In this document: positions 28,486 to 37,546 of the stretch, in pieces
Numbering within the stretch: the stretch's first letter is position 1
How the letters are laid out: each line of letters opens with the position of its first letter
Origin: Blautia_A ammoniilytica
Lineage (GTDB): Bacteria > Bacillota > Clostridia > Lachnospirales > Lachnospiraceae
Length of the DNA: 64,000 nt
Assembly (NCBI RefSeq): GCF_025566965.1
Contig: NZ_JAOQJL010000011.1
Coordinates: 49,569 to 113,568, forward strand
Direction of reading: 5' to 3'
Notes under the pieces: model-generated
What the model was told of the DNA's origin: nothing
The model's input: only the letters and a program-made list of their open reading frames with translations
Databases searched by the model: none
Translations under genes and position numbers: made by a program

Positions 28486-29703
28486 CTATTCTATTGTTTC
28501 TATTTCATTAGCAGGCTTCATGACAGCTGCCAATGCTATTGCACCAATCATACCTGCAGGAGCAGAAAGAATTGCAGAGCCAACGGCATGAATTATATAC
28601 TGCATGTAACCAGCATATAAAAGTGCTTTCTGCTCCGAATTCAATTTCATCCACCTGAACGAGAAGAAGATTCGCACATAGATCAATATATACAAAATCG
28701 AACCAATCCACCCGAACTGTCCTATTGCCATCGGCCAAAATGTATCGCTCAAGAATGAGCCATCTTTGGGATTCATTCCGAATAAACTATTAAAGCCATA
28801 TTGATAATATAATCTCGAATAATTTCTAGCTGCCTGATCCGAACCGAATGTGGCAAACCCGGAACCCAATGGGAAATATGTATTTGCTGTTTTTCCTCCG
28901 TAATAGAAGAACAAATATCTAGGTGCATTTACATTCATCAGATAAGTTTGAATCTGGAAGGTTCCCAAAAGCAAAACAATCACAGCCATAAACACTACTG
29001 TTCTTGTTTTAAGCTGTGCTCTCTTTTGAAAATAAATCAAAAGGAATATAAACATTACAGAAAACAACAACGGAGAACTTTTTGTCGCTAGGATCAGTCC
29101 AACGCACACGGCTGCATACGGCAAACGATTGTTATATTTATCCTTTGAAATTGACAGCACAGCAATTGCAACCAACGCAACTGCAAGAAATTGAAAGCTC
29201 ATCGGAAAAACAAAATTATAGGATTTGATTCCGTATCTTTCGTTTGCAGTCATTCCAAGATTCACAAACTGGGATATAATCGCAAATAAGCCTGCAAGAT
29301 AGCAGAACCATTTTGCGAGCGGACGCAGCGCTCTGGACATATCGCTGTACACACCTGATGTAATATAGTATTTAAATGCAAAAATCGTCCACAAAAATTT
29401 TGTTTCTGAAATGACATCCACAAAAACCGAGAACCATGAATATGCCAATCCACTCATTGCGTTCGAAAGTAAGCCAATTGCAATTACCACAATCAGAAGG
29501 AGCACCGATATTTGGTCTAATGAGTCCAATCTTCTCTTTAAAAGAAGCATTATAACATAGAACATGCAAACAAGTGCTAGTCCTTCATCGAAATAGGTTC
29601 TGCCGCCTCGCATTTCAAAATAGATCTGGAATGCGAGAATCAAGATGCAAATCACAGTATGTGAACGATATACTCTTTGTCCAATTTTCACATTCCAACT
29701 CAT
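28486..29703 (-). CDS. Wzy-type polysaccharide polymerase (predicted)
   Basis: This is a 405-residue membrane protein with about ten helices and a larger external loop around residues 265-325 (NVNAPRYLFFYYGGKTANTY, then FPLGSGFATFGSDQAARNYS). This layout matches O-antigen/capsule polymerases, which have little sequence identity. It sits next to the Wzx flippase, supporting the role. Confidence 0.75.
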   Translation of the reverse strand: MSWNVKIGQRVYRSHTVICILILAFQIYFEMRGGRTYFDEGLALVCMFYVIMLLLKRRLDSLDQISVLLLIVVIAIGLLSNAMSGLAYSWFSVFVDVISETKFLWTIFAFKYYITSGVYSDMSRALRPLAKWFCYLAGLFAIISQFVNLGMTANERYGIKSYNFVFPMSFQFLAVALVAIAVLSISKDKYNNRLPYAAVCVGLILATKSSPLLFSVMFIFLLIYFQKRAQLKTRTVVFMAVIVLLLGTFQIQTYLMNVNAPRYLFFYYGGKTANTYFPLGSGFATFGSDQAARNYSRLYYQYGFNSLFGMNPKDGSFLSDTFWPMAIGQFGWIGSILYILIYVRIFFSFRWMKLNSEQKALLYAGYMQYIIHAVGSAILSAPAGMIGAIALAAVMKPANEIETIE

Positions 29704-29739
29704 ACCGTCACATCACCTTTAAATTTCTTGTCATAAATC

Positions 29740-30675
29740 CTATATTGAATCATTCTGTTCTCTCCTATTTTTAAACAACACTCCCAGTTTCTCTGCAGTT
29801 GCCCCCTTTGATATTTCCACCTTGTATGTCAGCTTATGAATCGGTGTCAGCTGTGTAATTTGTTGGCATCGATTTTCATCATAATGCTTTGGCAGTTCCT
29901 GCATCAGTAAATGAGAATCAATGTGATTAATCGCCGGAACCTCTTCCCATAATTCGGGATTCATATCTGTTACCATACGAAAAAATATATGCATTAAAAA
30001 GTAGTTCTTAATATAATTGTATTTTTTCCAATATGCATAGAGTAAGCTTTGTGTATCAAGAAGTAGTTTATTATTCGTGTACTTGCTGAACATTAGCCAA
30101 CTACCCATATTGATCATTTCCATGTCCATCCAACCATTTCTATAAACAAAAAAATTGGAATCATTAATATAGGCCGGAATAGCGCCTGTCATATACGTTG
30201 TGCTATCAATCCACAGTCCACCATAGTGAATAAGCAACTCAAGTCTCAAAAGGTCAGATAGATGTGTATTGCTAATTATCCCCTCTTTCCATTTTCTAAC
30301 AATGTAATCAGGGAATTGCACATATTCGTTCATATTGTCCGCAGTAATAACCGTTATCTTCCAGTCTTCCATCCAGTAACAGACAGATGCATAGCAATCC
30401 TGAACAATTTGAGGTGCGTTCTCCATTCCCTGTAGCCAACAGATCCAAACTTGTTTCTCTGCCGCCTCACAATTCTGTTCTTTGGGAAGTTCAGCTTCGA
30501 TTTGTTTCAAATCATTTTCAAAATGTTTTTTAAGCCACGAATAGGATTTATACATTGTCAGCTGTCCCGCCAGGTATTTATCTGCAAATCCAGTCTTTGT
30601 CAGCGAATAGCCAAAAACATCTGTAAACAGTGTTTTTTGACTTATACTCTTTTTTATCAATTGTTTTATCTTCAT
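29740..30675 (-). CDS. Capsular polysaccharide glycosyltransferase (DXD sugar-binding, Caps_synth type)
   Basis: The protein is 311 residues. QVWICWLQGMENAPQIVQDC, then HLSDLLRLELLIHYGGLWID with the DST metal site, are the motifs of the Gly_transf_sug/Caps_synth families. No transmembrane helix is visible, so it acts at the inner face of the membrane. The start overlaps the previous stop by one base (TAATG). Confidence 0.85.
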   Translation of the reverse strand: MKIKQLIKKSISQKTLFTDVFGYSLTKTGFADKYLAGQLTMYKSYSWLKKHFENDLKQIEAELPKEQNCEAAEKQVWICWLQGMENAPQIVQDCYASVCYWMEDWKITVITADNMNEYVQFPDYIVRKWKEGIISNTHLSDLLRLELLIHYGGLWIDSTTYMTGAIPAYINDSNFFVYRNGWMDMEMINMGSWLMFSKYTNNKLLLDTQSLLYAYWKKYNYIKNYFLMHIFFRMVTDMNPELWEEVPAINHIDSHLLMQELPKHYDENRCQQITQLTPIHKLTYKVEISKGATAEKLGVLFKNRREQNDSI

Positions 30676-31748
30676 TATCTTCCACCCTTGGTTTTTTTCT
30701 GGTTTCTTAATTTCATTGCCTTTATCGGTTCAAACCAAAATAATAACCACCACTGCTTTTCGGCAATCATATAAATTACTACCGGCACAAAAACACTTAC
30801 ACTAAAGCCAATCATAAAGTGGAAAACGCCTGAAGAGATGCCGATTTTCAACAACACGGTTCGAACGCCCGCCGCCACAATTGTATGTAATACATATACG
30901 GGCATAAAATACTTTACGCTATGATTAACCAATCCATCTGTTTTATACTGCTCTTTGCTTTGAAAAAAGTATGTAATCACCAGCACAAAAATACTGGCAA
31001 AGATAAATTGAGCTTTTGCATTATCGGTCGGTGTACTATAGACAAAGTAAGAAAGGATGCATGCCAATATCACCATTCCAGCCGCTATCCCATCAGCCAG
31101 TTTACTTTTTTTGAATGGAGTCGCTGTAATCAGCATCCCTATGCAAAACCAAACAGCACTTGCCATCACTTTTGCAACCAAATCCGGGATAGCCTTATCT
31201 ACAAGCCACCCCACATAGATTATCTTCATGAAACACGCTATGACAACCATGCTGACAAGCGGTTTTCTTTTTCCTTTTCCTATCACCGGAGGAATCAGGC
31301 AAAACAGTAAAAACAGCGTATATAAATACCAGTATGGTGCGATTGGTTCTATAAGAAGCGTATTCAAAAAAGGTGGTGCGGCGTTGTTTACATCCGTGGC
31401 AAATACATTTTTTAGTAAAAGTGTAATAGTTGAAAACGTTACATATGGAACACCCAATGCGAGGGCTTTTTTCTTAATATTCCCTATGTGTTTTTTTACA
31501 TTCCATTCGTTCGGAGCAGTAGCCTGATATAGAAAACCACTACAAACAAAAAAAAGAGGCACATGAAATGTATATACCGTTTGGATCGGCCAGCAATATA
31601 AGATATTGTTCTCACTGATCCAGCCGCCTGCCATCATCGACATATAGAGATGCCCTATAACAACAAGCAAACAGGCAAACATTTTTAAATTATCAACCCA
31701 AAGATACCTTTTGGGTTTACATTTTAAGGTTGTTTCATTACTGGACAT
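30675..31748 (-). CDS. Acyltransferase family 3 membrane protein (fucose acetylase-like)
   Basis: The 357-residue polytopic protein starts KRYLWVDNLKMFACLLVVIG HL, with the active-site histidine, and has VYTFHVPLFFVCSGFLYQ. These are marks of acyltransferase family 3. It is predicted to O-acetylate the capsule repeat unit. It overlaps the neighbouring hexapeptide acetyltransferase gene by eleven bases. Confidence 0.85.
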   Translation of the reverse strand: MSSNETTLKCKPKRYLWVDNLKMFACLLVVIGHLYMSMMAGGWISENNILYCWPIQTVYTFHVPLFFVCSGFLYQATAPNEWNVKKHIGNIKKKALALGVPYVTFSTITLLLKNVFATDVNNAAPPFLNTLLIEPIAPYWYLYTLFLLFCLIPPVIGKGKRKPLVSMVVIACFMKIIYVGWLVDKAIPDLVAKVMASAVWFCIGMLITATPFKKSKLADGIAAGMVILACILSYFVYSTPTDNAKAQFIFASIFVLVITYFFQSKEQYKTDGLVNHSVKYFMPVYVLHTIVAAGVRTVLLKIGISSGVFHFMIGFSVSVFVPVVIYMIAEKQWWLLFWFEPIKAMKLRNQKKTKGGR

Positions 31749-32292
31749 GAAGCATTTCCTCGACTGTGCAGGGTTCCCTCAGTCCTTTTTCTAAGAAAGG
31801 TGCTGAAAATGTCCTTGCTTTTTCTTTTGCACTTTCATAAGTTCCAATTACCCGTGCCGGTACGCCTCCAACAATACTGCCCGACGGAACATCCTTCGTA
31901 ACGATTGCTCCTGCAGCCACGATACAATTATCCCCAATTGTAACTCCATAATTGATAATTGCATCCGCACCTACATACACATTGTTTCCAATTTCCACTT
32001 TTCCGAAGCGGCAAAGATACTGATCTGTTTTTTCTTCATGATTAAACACAGTATTCAATGCACTATGGGTTATGATTCTTACGCCTGCCGAAATTGCCAC
32101 ATTGTCATGAAGATAGACCAGAAACGGTTCTGCAGGCAGTATATTCGACTGGAAATAGCAATTTTCACCCACTGCACCAAACATTCCATGCTTTTTTATG
32201 TAGGCCATCTTCTTCCATCCATCACGGATCGTCAACATGTGGATCTGCCGCCAATAACGGCGAAATTTATCATATACTTTATAAAGTCCCAC
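31738..32292 (-). CDS. Left-handed beta-helix O-acetyltransferase
   Basis: This 184-residue acyltransferase of the CysE/LacA/LpxA fold shows hexapeptide turns: VEIGNNVYVGADAIINYGVT, then IGDNCIVAAGAIVTKDVPSG, then SIVGGVPARVIG. The start is GTG with AAGGAGG nine bases upstream. It probably acetylates a capsule sugar in the cytoplasm. Confidence 0.88.
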   Translation of the reverse strand: MGLYKVYDKFRRYWRQIHMLTIRDGWKKMAYIKKHGMFGAVGENCYFQSNILPAEPFLVYLHDNVAISAGVRIITHSALNTVFNHEEKTDQYLCRFGKVEIGNNVYVGADAIINYGVTIGDNCIVAAGAIVTKDVPSGSIVGGVPARVIGTYESAKEKARTFSAPFLEKGLREPCTVEEMLHVQ

Positions 32293-32306
32293 CTATCGCT
32301 GCCTCC

Positions 32307-33275
32307 TTACTTCTTATAGTTCAACATTCCTTTTACATTGAATACGATTCTTTCCCATGTAATTTTCTTCCTATTAAACCACAGAACCTTCGCATAGTAT
32401 TTCACTTTACTGCGGCGGCTTCTTTTCAGAATCAAGCCAGGAGTCAGTTCAAATGGCTTATCCGTTGTAGTATCTGCATAAATTAGATAATCTTTTTGCT
32501 CATCGTACTCTTTAATGGCAAAAGTTGTCGGGCGGCACCAGTAGTGCAGGTACATATACTCTTCATCCTTTATTTTGCCATGATCCAAATAATGGCGAAG
32601 AAGAGTTCCATTATGCCATGTAAAGACCTGATGTTCATTTTTGTACGCATCCTCTTCCTTACCCCAGTCAAGAAAGAAGCCATAATCATATTTCAGCAGG
32701 TTGGCGAAATCAATTTTTTTATAGACTGGAATTTGAAGTGCCTCGTAGATGTCATCCATACCCGGCTCATCGAATGCAAAGCCCTTATCGACTGAATAGA
32801 CATCCCGATAGTACATCTTTCCTTCAATATGTGTTCTATAGCGAGCACACACCTCAGGTGTATTCTTATAGAGATTGGAGTGTCCATTAAAACCAACTTT
32901 TTCATATTTACCAAGAACTTCATCCGTATAAAATTTACGGATATTACCCCAAACCAGATCTATATCACAATGTCCCCAGAAATCGTAGTCTTTCAGCTCG
33001 TCTGCAAAAATCTCACCATACGCCGGCTTGAAATCGCAGAGCTTATACGGGCGCTCCAGGAAAATCGGGAAATCATAAATTGCCTGAGCCTTTTTCTTCA
33101 TCTGATCGAACGTCCAATATGTAACCTTCACATTTTCCGGGTAATCATAAGGCGTTTTATCATCTGTAAAAATCAGCCAGTCAATCGATGGGTTACACTT
33201 ACAGCTTAACAGCCAGAATTGAAACCCCTTTGGAAACTTTCCAAAATAGGGTACAACATACGCTATTGAATACAT
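32307..33275 (-). CDS. DUF6625 family protein, probable glycosyltransferase
   Basis: The protein is about 322 residues. The start IAYVVPYFGKFPKGFQFWLL and the DFWGHCDIDLVWGNIRKF segment, with a DXD-like DID, match DUF6625 proteins of capsule loci (family name from memory). I chose the ATG that follows GGAGG by five bases; two earlier in-frame ATGs are possible. The context among glycosyltransferases supports a sugar-transfer role. Confidence 0.75.
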   Translation of the reverse strand: MYSIAYVVPYFGKFPKGFQFWLLSCKCNPSIDWLIFTDDKTPYDYPENVKVTYWTFDQMKKKAQAIYDFPIFLERPYKLCDFKPAYGEIFADELKDYDFWGHCDIDLVWGNIRKFYTDEVLGKYEKVGFNGHSNLYKNTPEVCARYRTHIEGKMYYRDVYSVDKGFAFDEPGMDDIYEALQIPVYKKIDFANLLKYDYGFFLDWGKEEDAYKNEHQVFTWHNGTLLRHYLDHGKIKDEEYMYLHYWCRPTTFAIKEYDEQKDYLIYADTTTDKPFELTPGLILKRSRRSKVKYYAKVLWFNRKKITWERIVFNVKGMLNYKK

Positions 33276-33294
33276 TTTATCCTCCATAATCACA

Positions 33295-34383
33295 TCATTT
33301 TTTAACTTCCAAGAACTGTTCTACCCTTTGTTTTGTAGAAAGTTTGTATCTGTATTTCATGCAGTTTTCAATATACATTTCACTGTTAGAAACCACGTCA
33401 TTCAAATCGGATTCATCCCACTGTTTCTTCGCAATGCCAAGGTGATAATCTTTGATATAGGTAGAATTTAGCGGAACGTCTGTTGTGACAATAGGCGTTC
33501 CAACCGCAATCGCTTCTACGATGGAAATCATATTGTTGTCTTTCACCGTATTAACGAGCAACGCCTTTGACTTAGACAAAATCGGGAGTAGTTCATCGTG
33601 TGTCATCTTTCCTGTGAAAATTACATTCGGAGCAATTCCCCAAGTCTGTGCCATCCTCTGAAGTTTTTCTTTCAACTCCCCTTCGCCTATAATGTATAAC
33701 CGGCATGTAGAATTGTACAGATCCAGATACTTGGCAAACTTTTCAAGGATTCCATCGATTTTCTTTCGCTCAATCAGCTGCGAACACACCACGAAACTAT
33801 TATCTTTCTCAGTAGATGCTTTAAACTTATCGAGGTTGACACCATGATCGATTACATTCACATCCGTGTTCATGCAGTATTTCTTCACAAAGTTCCTTGC
33901 CTCTACTGAGCGTGCAACAACCTTTGCGTTTCGCATGAAGAGTCTTGCTATAACTCCATACCATATCTTTGAAGGAATTTTCTTCATAATGGCATTATGC
34001 TTTGCAAGTTCATGCCAGATAATTGTCTTGTCTGGTGCTGCTCGATATGCCATCAACGAATTCAGTGAGAATACTTCGCTTGTAATAATCAAATCGTACT
34101 CTGTACGATGTTGTTTTACATACCGATACGTCTCTGGCATAAACGGCAAGCAGTGCGGCATGCAGACTTTTTGACACTTGCACTCCCACCACAGTACCTC
34201 AAATGGATATGTTTCACTTTTTGTCGGCTTGAACGGCTCTCCGCCAACCAGCGTTACAGAATGACCCATTTCATGGAAAGCCAAGCAAAAATCATACATC
34301 ATTGTGTCTTTTATTGATGCAGCTCTTTTTATATTTTTTGTTTCCGATGTGTACATAATCGGATTAATAACAAGTACTTTCAT
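33295..34383 (-). CDS. GT4-type glycosyltransferase
   Basis: The protein is about 362 residues with the GT-B fold. The N-terminal MKVLVINPIMYTSETK and the C-terminal donor-site region (VNTVKDNNMISIVEAIAVGT, then PIVTTDVP) carry the E-x7-E type motif of family 4. The ATG with GGGAGAT upstream is chosen. It adds a capsule sugar; its donor is unknown. Confidence 0.88.
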   Translation of the reverse strand: MKVLVINPIMYTSETKNIKRAASIKDTMMYDFCLAFHEMGHSVTLVGGEPFKPTKSETYPFEVLWWECKCQKVCMPHCLPFMPETYRYVKQHRTEYDLIITSEVFSLNSLMAYRAAPDKTIIWHELAKHNAIMKKIPSKIWYGVIARLFMRNAKVVARSVEARNFVKKYCMNTDVNVIDHGVNLDKFKASTEKDNSFVVCSQLIERKKIDGILEKFAKYLDLYNSTCRLYIIGEGELKEKLQRMAQTWGIAPNVIFTGKMTHDELLPILSKSKALLVNTVKDNNMISIVEAIAVGTPIVTTDVPLNSTYIKDYHLGIAKKQWDESDLNDVVSNSEMYIENCMKYRYKLSTKQRVEQFLEVKK

Positions 34384-34438
34384 TAAATATCTCCCATCAT
34401 CTACTGACAGAAGACATTTAGGCACTTAATCAATCGAA

Positions 34439-35318
34439 TTACTGTGCTTTACTCCATCGTGAATGCAAGAACAATCCACCCGGTGTGCACACTGTTGCAA
34501 GAACTTTATGTCTGGATTTGCGAATCAAATCGACAACTTTGACTCCCGCAAATCTCCCATATACAATATACTGTAGTCCACCCTTGACTCTATATCTTGT
34601 CTTTAAGTCGGACTCCATGAATTCCTCTGCTCGATGCATACATCCTATCGGCGATGCAATATTATGCTTACGCCGATTATTGGTTAATCCATCTTCAAGA
34701 TAATTTCCGACGTAAATGGCTTTATTAATATGTACCATCTCATATTTTCTAGCCATTCTAACCCAAACAAGATCTTACCCAAGGAATTTCTCATTCGGAT
34801 ATTCGGGAAAAGGGAATTCCTTTAAACAATGTATTTTGAACACCTCTGCTTTATCTGCGCCAGTGTCATCACCGTTTACACGCACGTCAATATAGGAACC
34901 TATTTTTTCATCCACATCAAACTTCTTGCCATTGACTTTACCATCGGGGAATGCTCTAAGAAACGCGTATCCACAGATATTATTCTGTGACCTGTATTTC
35001 TTGTGAATCCTCAGTATTGACTCAACCGCATCATCTGTCACACAGTCATCCGAATTAACTATAAAGATAAGTTCGCTGCAAATGGTCTGTATTCCTACAT
35101 TTAAAGCAGTGTGTTTTCCACCATTACTCTTATAGATATATCGTATTGGAAAATCACTTTTTTCTTGGAACTGAGTAATTAGATCTTTCGTACCATCAGT
35201 ACTTCCGTCATCAACTACAAGCCACTCAAAATCTTTTACAGTTTGCTTTTGCAGTGAATCCCAGAGGCTTTGTAATCGCCCCCCGATTAAAGGTAGGGGT
35301 TAAAACTGTTATCATCAT
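34439..35318 (-). pseudogene. GT2 glycosyltransferase pseudogene (frameshift plus stop)
   Basis: The intended protein starts MITVLTPTFNRG and continues, in another frame, LWDSLQKQTVKDFEWLVVDD then GSTDGTKDL, a clear family-2 start with its DD metal motif. The shift falls in a run of six C on the plus strand (35279-35284); five would restore the frame. Further on, the frame reads NEKFLG, TAA, DLVWVRMARKYEMV, so a stop replaces a sense codon (34775-34777), probably glutamate. The C-terminus is otherwise intact. Two independent lesions argue for real inactivation, though homopolymer errors occur. Confidence 0.85.
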
Positions 35319-35332
35319 AATTATTGTTTTCC

Positions 35333-36514
35333 TTATTTATTCTCCATCTGCTGTGCAATATCAGCGTCCACGATTTCCTCGCCGGTCTTATGCTTCAGCT
35401 GCTCCTTAGAAGCTTCACTCAGACCGTTGTTGATCACGCAGTTCATATCGCAGGTGCTGCACTTATCCAGATCTTCTTTAGTAACTTTGCCATCACGGTA
35501 GTCACGGCAGATTTTCAGCTCGTACATGCTATACGGATGCTTGGTGAAGAGAGCCTTAAACTTGTGAACCAGAACCCAGGTAGCAGGCTTCCAAATGTAC
35601 TTGTGCATCGCAGGACTTACGCTGCCGATCATCCAGCAGTCACGGTCACAGCAACGAACCTTTGCACGAACCTTCTCAGCCTCCGGACTGTTCCACAGCT
35701 CATCCCAAGTCTGATTGTTCAGGTTGCCCATGACCTCTTTATCCTTGGTACCATTGCAAGGCATGACATCGCCATACGGGTCGATAAAGAAGGTATCGAA
35801 GCTCATGTCGCAAGGCAGCAGACGCTTCTGGCCATAGATGTAGTTGATCAGACCATGGTTAAAGTAAGCGCGGAACCACTTCTTCGGGCTGTTGCTACGG
35901 AGCAGTTCGTTGACCAGATTCTCAAAGTTCTTTGCAACCATCGGACGGTCATGGATGATGTTCTTTGCCTCAACGAAATAGAAGCTGTTATGCAGAGATG
36001 CAGTTGCGAACTCCATGCCCATTTCATCAGAGATTTTGTACAGAGGAACAAGGTCAGGAGCATTCTTGTCCTGAACAGTCATACCGAAGCCAACATCCTT
36101 CATGCCCATCTCACGCAGCTTCTTCAGTGTGCTGTAACCACGTTGGTAACCGTTCTGCAGGCCACGAATCTCGTTGTTGGTCTGCTCCAGACCCTCGATA
36201 GAGATACGAATACCGATCTGCGGGAACTCCTTGCACAGGTCAACGATACGGTCGGTAAAGAAACCGTTGGTCGAAATAACGATACGGTCAGATTTCTTGT
36301 ACAGTTCACGCACGATTTCCTTCAAGTCAGTACGGATGAACGGCTCTCCGCCGGTGATATTGGTAAAGTACATCTTTGGCAGCTTCTTGATGGTTTCGAT
36401 GCTGATTTCTTCTTCCGGCTTGGAAGGTGCTTTATAACGGTTGCACATAGAACAACGAGCGTTGCAACGATAAGTAACGATGACCGTACCATTTAACTTC
36501 TTTTCTTCAGACAT
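35333..36514 (-). CDS. Radical SAM/SPASM enzyme within the capsule locus
   Basis: The protein is 393 residues. The radical SAM cluster motif is CNARCSMC (cysteines near 17, 21 and 24), with the NITGGEPFIR SAM-binding glycine motif. The C-terminal half has the SPASM-type cysteines: DMSFDTFFIDPYGDVMPCNG, CCDRDC and later CSTCDMNC, so extra iron-sulfur clusters are likely. Substrates of this family are usually peptides or modified sugars. Its place among capsule genes suggests a sugar or lipid modification, or a passenger role. Codon use is clearly more GC-rich than the flanking genes. Confidence 0.88.
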   Translation of the reverse strand: MSEEKKLNGTVIVTYRCNARCSMCNRYKAPSKPEEEISIETIKKLPKMYFTNITGGEPFIRTDLKEIVRELYKKSDRIVISTNGFFTDRIVDLCKEFPQIGIRISIEGLEQTNNEIRGLQNGYQRGYSTLKKLREMGMKDVGFGMTVQDKNAPDLVPLYKISDEMGMEFATASLHNSFYFVEAKNIIHDRPMVAKNFENLVNELLRSNSPKKWFRAYFNHGLINYIYGQKRLLPCDMSFDTFFIDPYGDVMPCNGTKDKEVMGNLNNQTWDELWNSPEAEKVRAKVRCCDRDCWMIGSVSPAMHKYIWKPATWVLVHKFKALFTKHPYSMYELKICRDYRDGKVTKEDLDKCSTCDMNCVINNGLSEASKEQLKHKTGEEIVDADIAQQMENK

Positions 36515-37544
36515 GATTAACTCTCTCTTTCATACATATAATAAATTTCTCTAGTACCACTTTTACGATGCTGGAAAAAACAATAGCCCCTGCAAGGGTC
36601 AAAATTGCTGTCATTCCATACGAAAAAGCATTTACACCAAATATCTGAGTTATCTTTACTTTCTCTAAAACTCGATAAATCATCATATGGCTCAAGTAAA
36701 CCTCGAAGCTAATAGAACTAAGTTTTTTTATCAGCTTGTTTTCTCCTAGCTTTCCGTCGGTAGTTATCGCAAAGATAATAATTGCCACAGAAAAAACGGC
36801 CATAACCAAGTCATTTTGACTTAGAAAATAATATGTGCTAGCAGCTATTGTGAGAAATATAACCGCAACAATTCTAATATTCTTCAGTCGCTCCAGTTCA
36901 TCTCGATAAAGATAAATCAGACCCCCCGCCATGAAAAATATCGCACTGTACAGGATGTTTTCTCTCTCCATAAAATTTCCCAGTACATGTTGTGCATCAA
37001 AAAAGTACAACTGACAGAAAATGTTATAAATTCCAGCAATAATAAAACCCAACCATGCTCTTTTCTTTGAAAACAGCAAAAAGCAGAAAAACGGAAATAA
37101 CAAGTAAAAAACAAATATCACTGCCAAAGTCCAACTCACACCTACAACAGAAATCTGTGGGTTTGGCAGTAACCCCTGTAACATTGTAAGATTTGCAAAA
37201 ATTTCGTATATACTATTCGCACTTGGAGAGATCACCACATCCAAAATGCAAAGCAATGCAAAGAATGGCCATAGTTTTTCATATCGGCGTTTGTAGAATG
37301 TTTCTATATTAATTGTTCCTGCTTTGAATTTCTCATAATATCCGCAACACATTCCAAAGGCACTCACCGTCATAAACAGAATGGTAAAATTGCCTGCCGT
37401 TCCGATAACTTTTTCGAATAAAAATCCGCTTAGACCGTAATTCCCATTTGCAAGCACATGCATTAGAACAATGCCCGCAATTGCTATAACACGAACCACA
37501 TCCAACCCTGGATAATGATTACTTGCTATTTTTCTTTCATTCAT
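36507..37544 (-). CDS. Acyltransferase family 3 membrane protein
   Basis: The 345-residue polytopic protein has NHYPGLDVVRVIAIAGIVLM then H in helix 1, and helices to the C-terminus. It is predicted to acylate the polysaccharide. It overlaps the radical SAM gene by eight bases. It is the third member of this family in the locus. AT-rich codon use contrasts with both neighbours. Confidence 0.85.
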   Translation of the reverse strand: MNERKIASNHYPGLDVVRVIAIAGIVLMHVLANGNYGLSGFLFEKVIGTAGNFTILFMTVSAFGMCCGYYEKFKAGTINIETFYKRRYEKLWPFFALLCILDVVISPSANSIYEIFANLTMLQGLLPNPQISVVGVSWTLAVIFVFYLLFPFFCFLLFSKKRAWLGFIIAGIYNIFCQLYFFDAQHVLGNFMERENILYSAIFFMAGGLIYLYRDELERLKNIRIVAVIFLTIAASTYYFLSQNDLVMAVFSVAIIIFAITTDGKLGENKLIKKLSSISFEVYLSHMMIYRVLEKVKITQIFGVNAFSYGMTAILTLAGAIVFSSIVKVVLEKFIICMKERVNHV

Positions 37545-37546
37545 CC

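Noticed and set aside
35324..36496. Long plus-strand open frame of about 390 codons opposite the radical SAM gene
   Set aside because: It mirrors a real minus-strand gene with clear cysteine motifs; the open frame results from GC-rich third positions and shows no domain or ribosome site.
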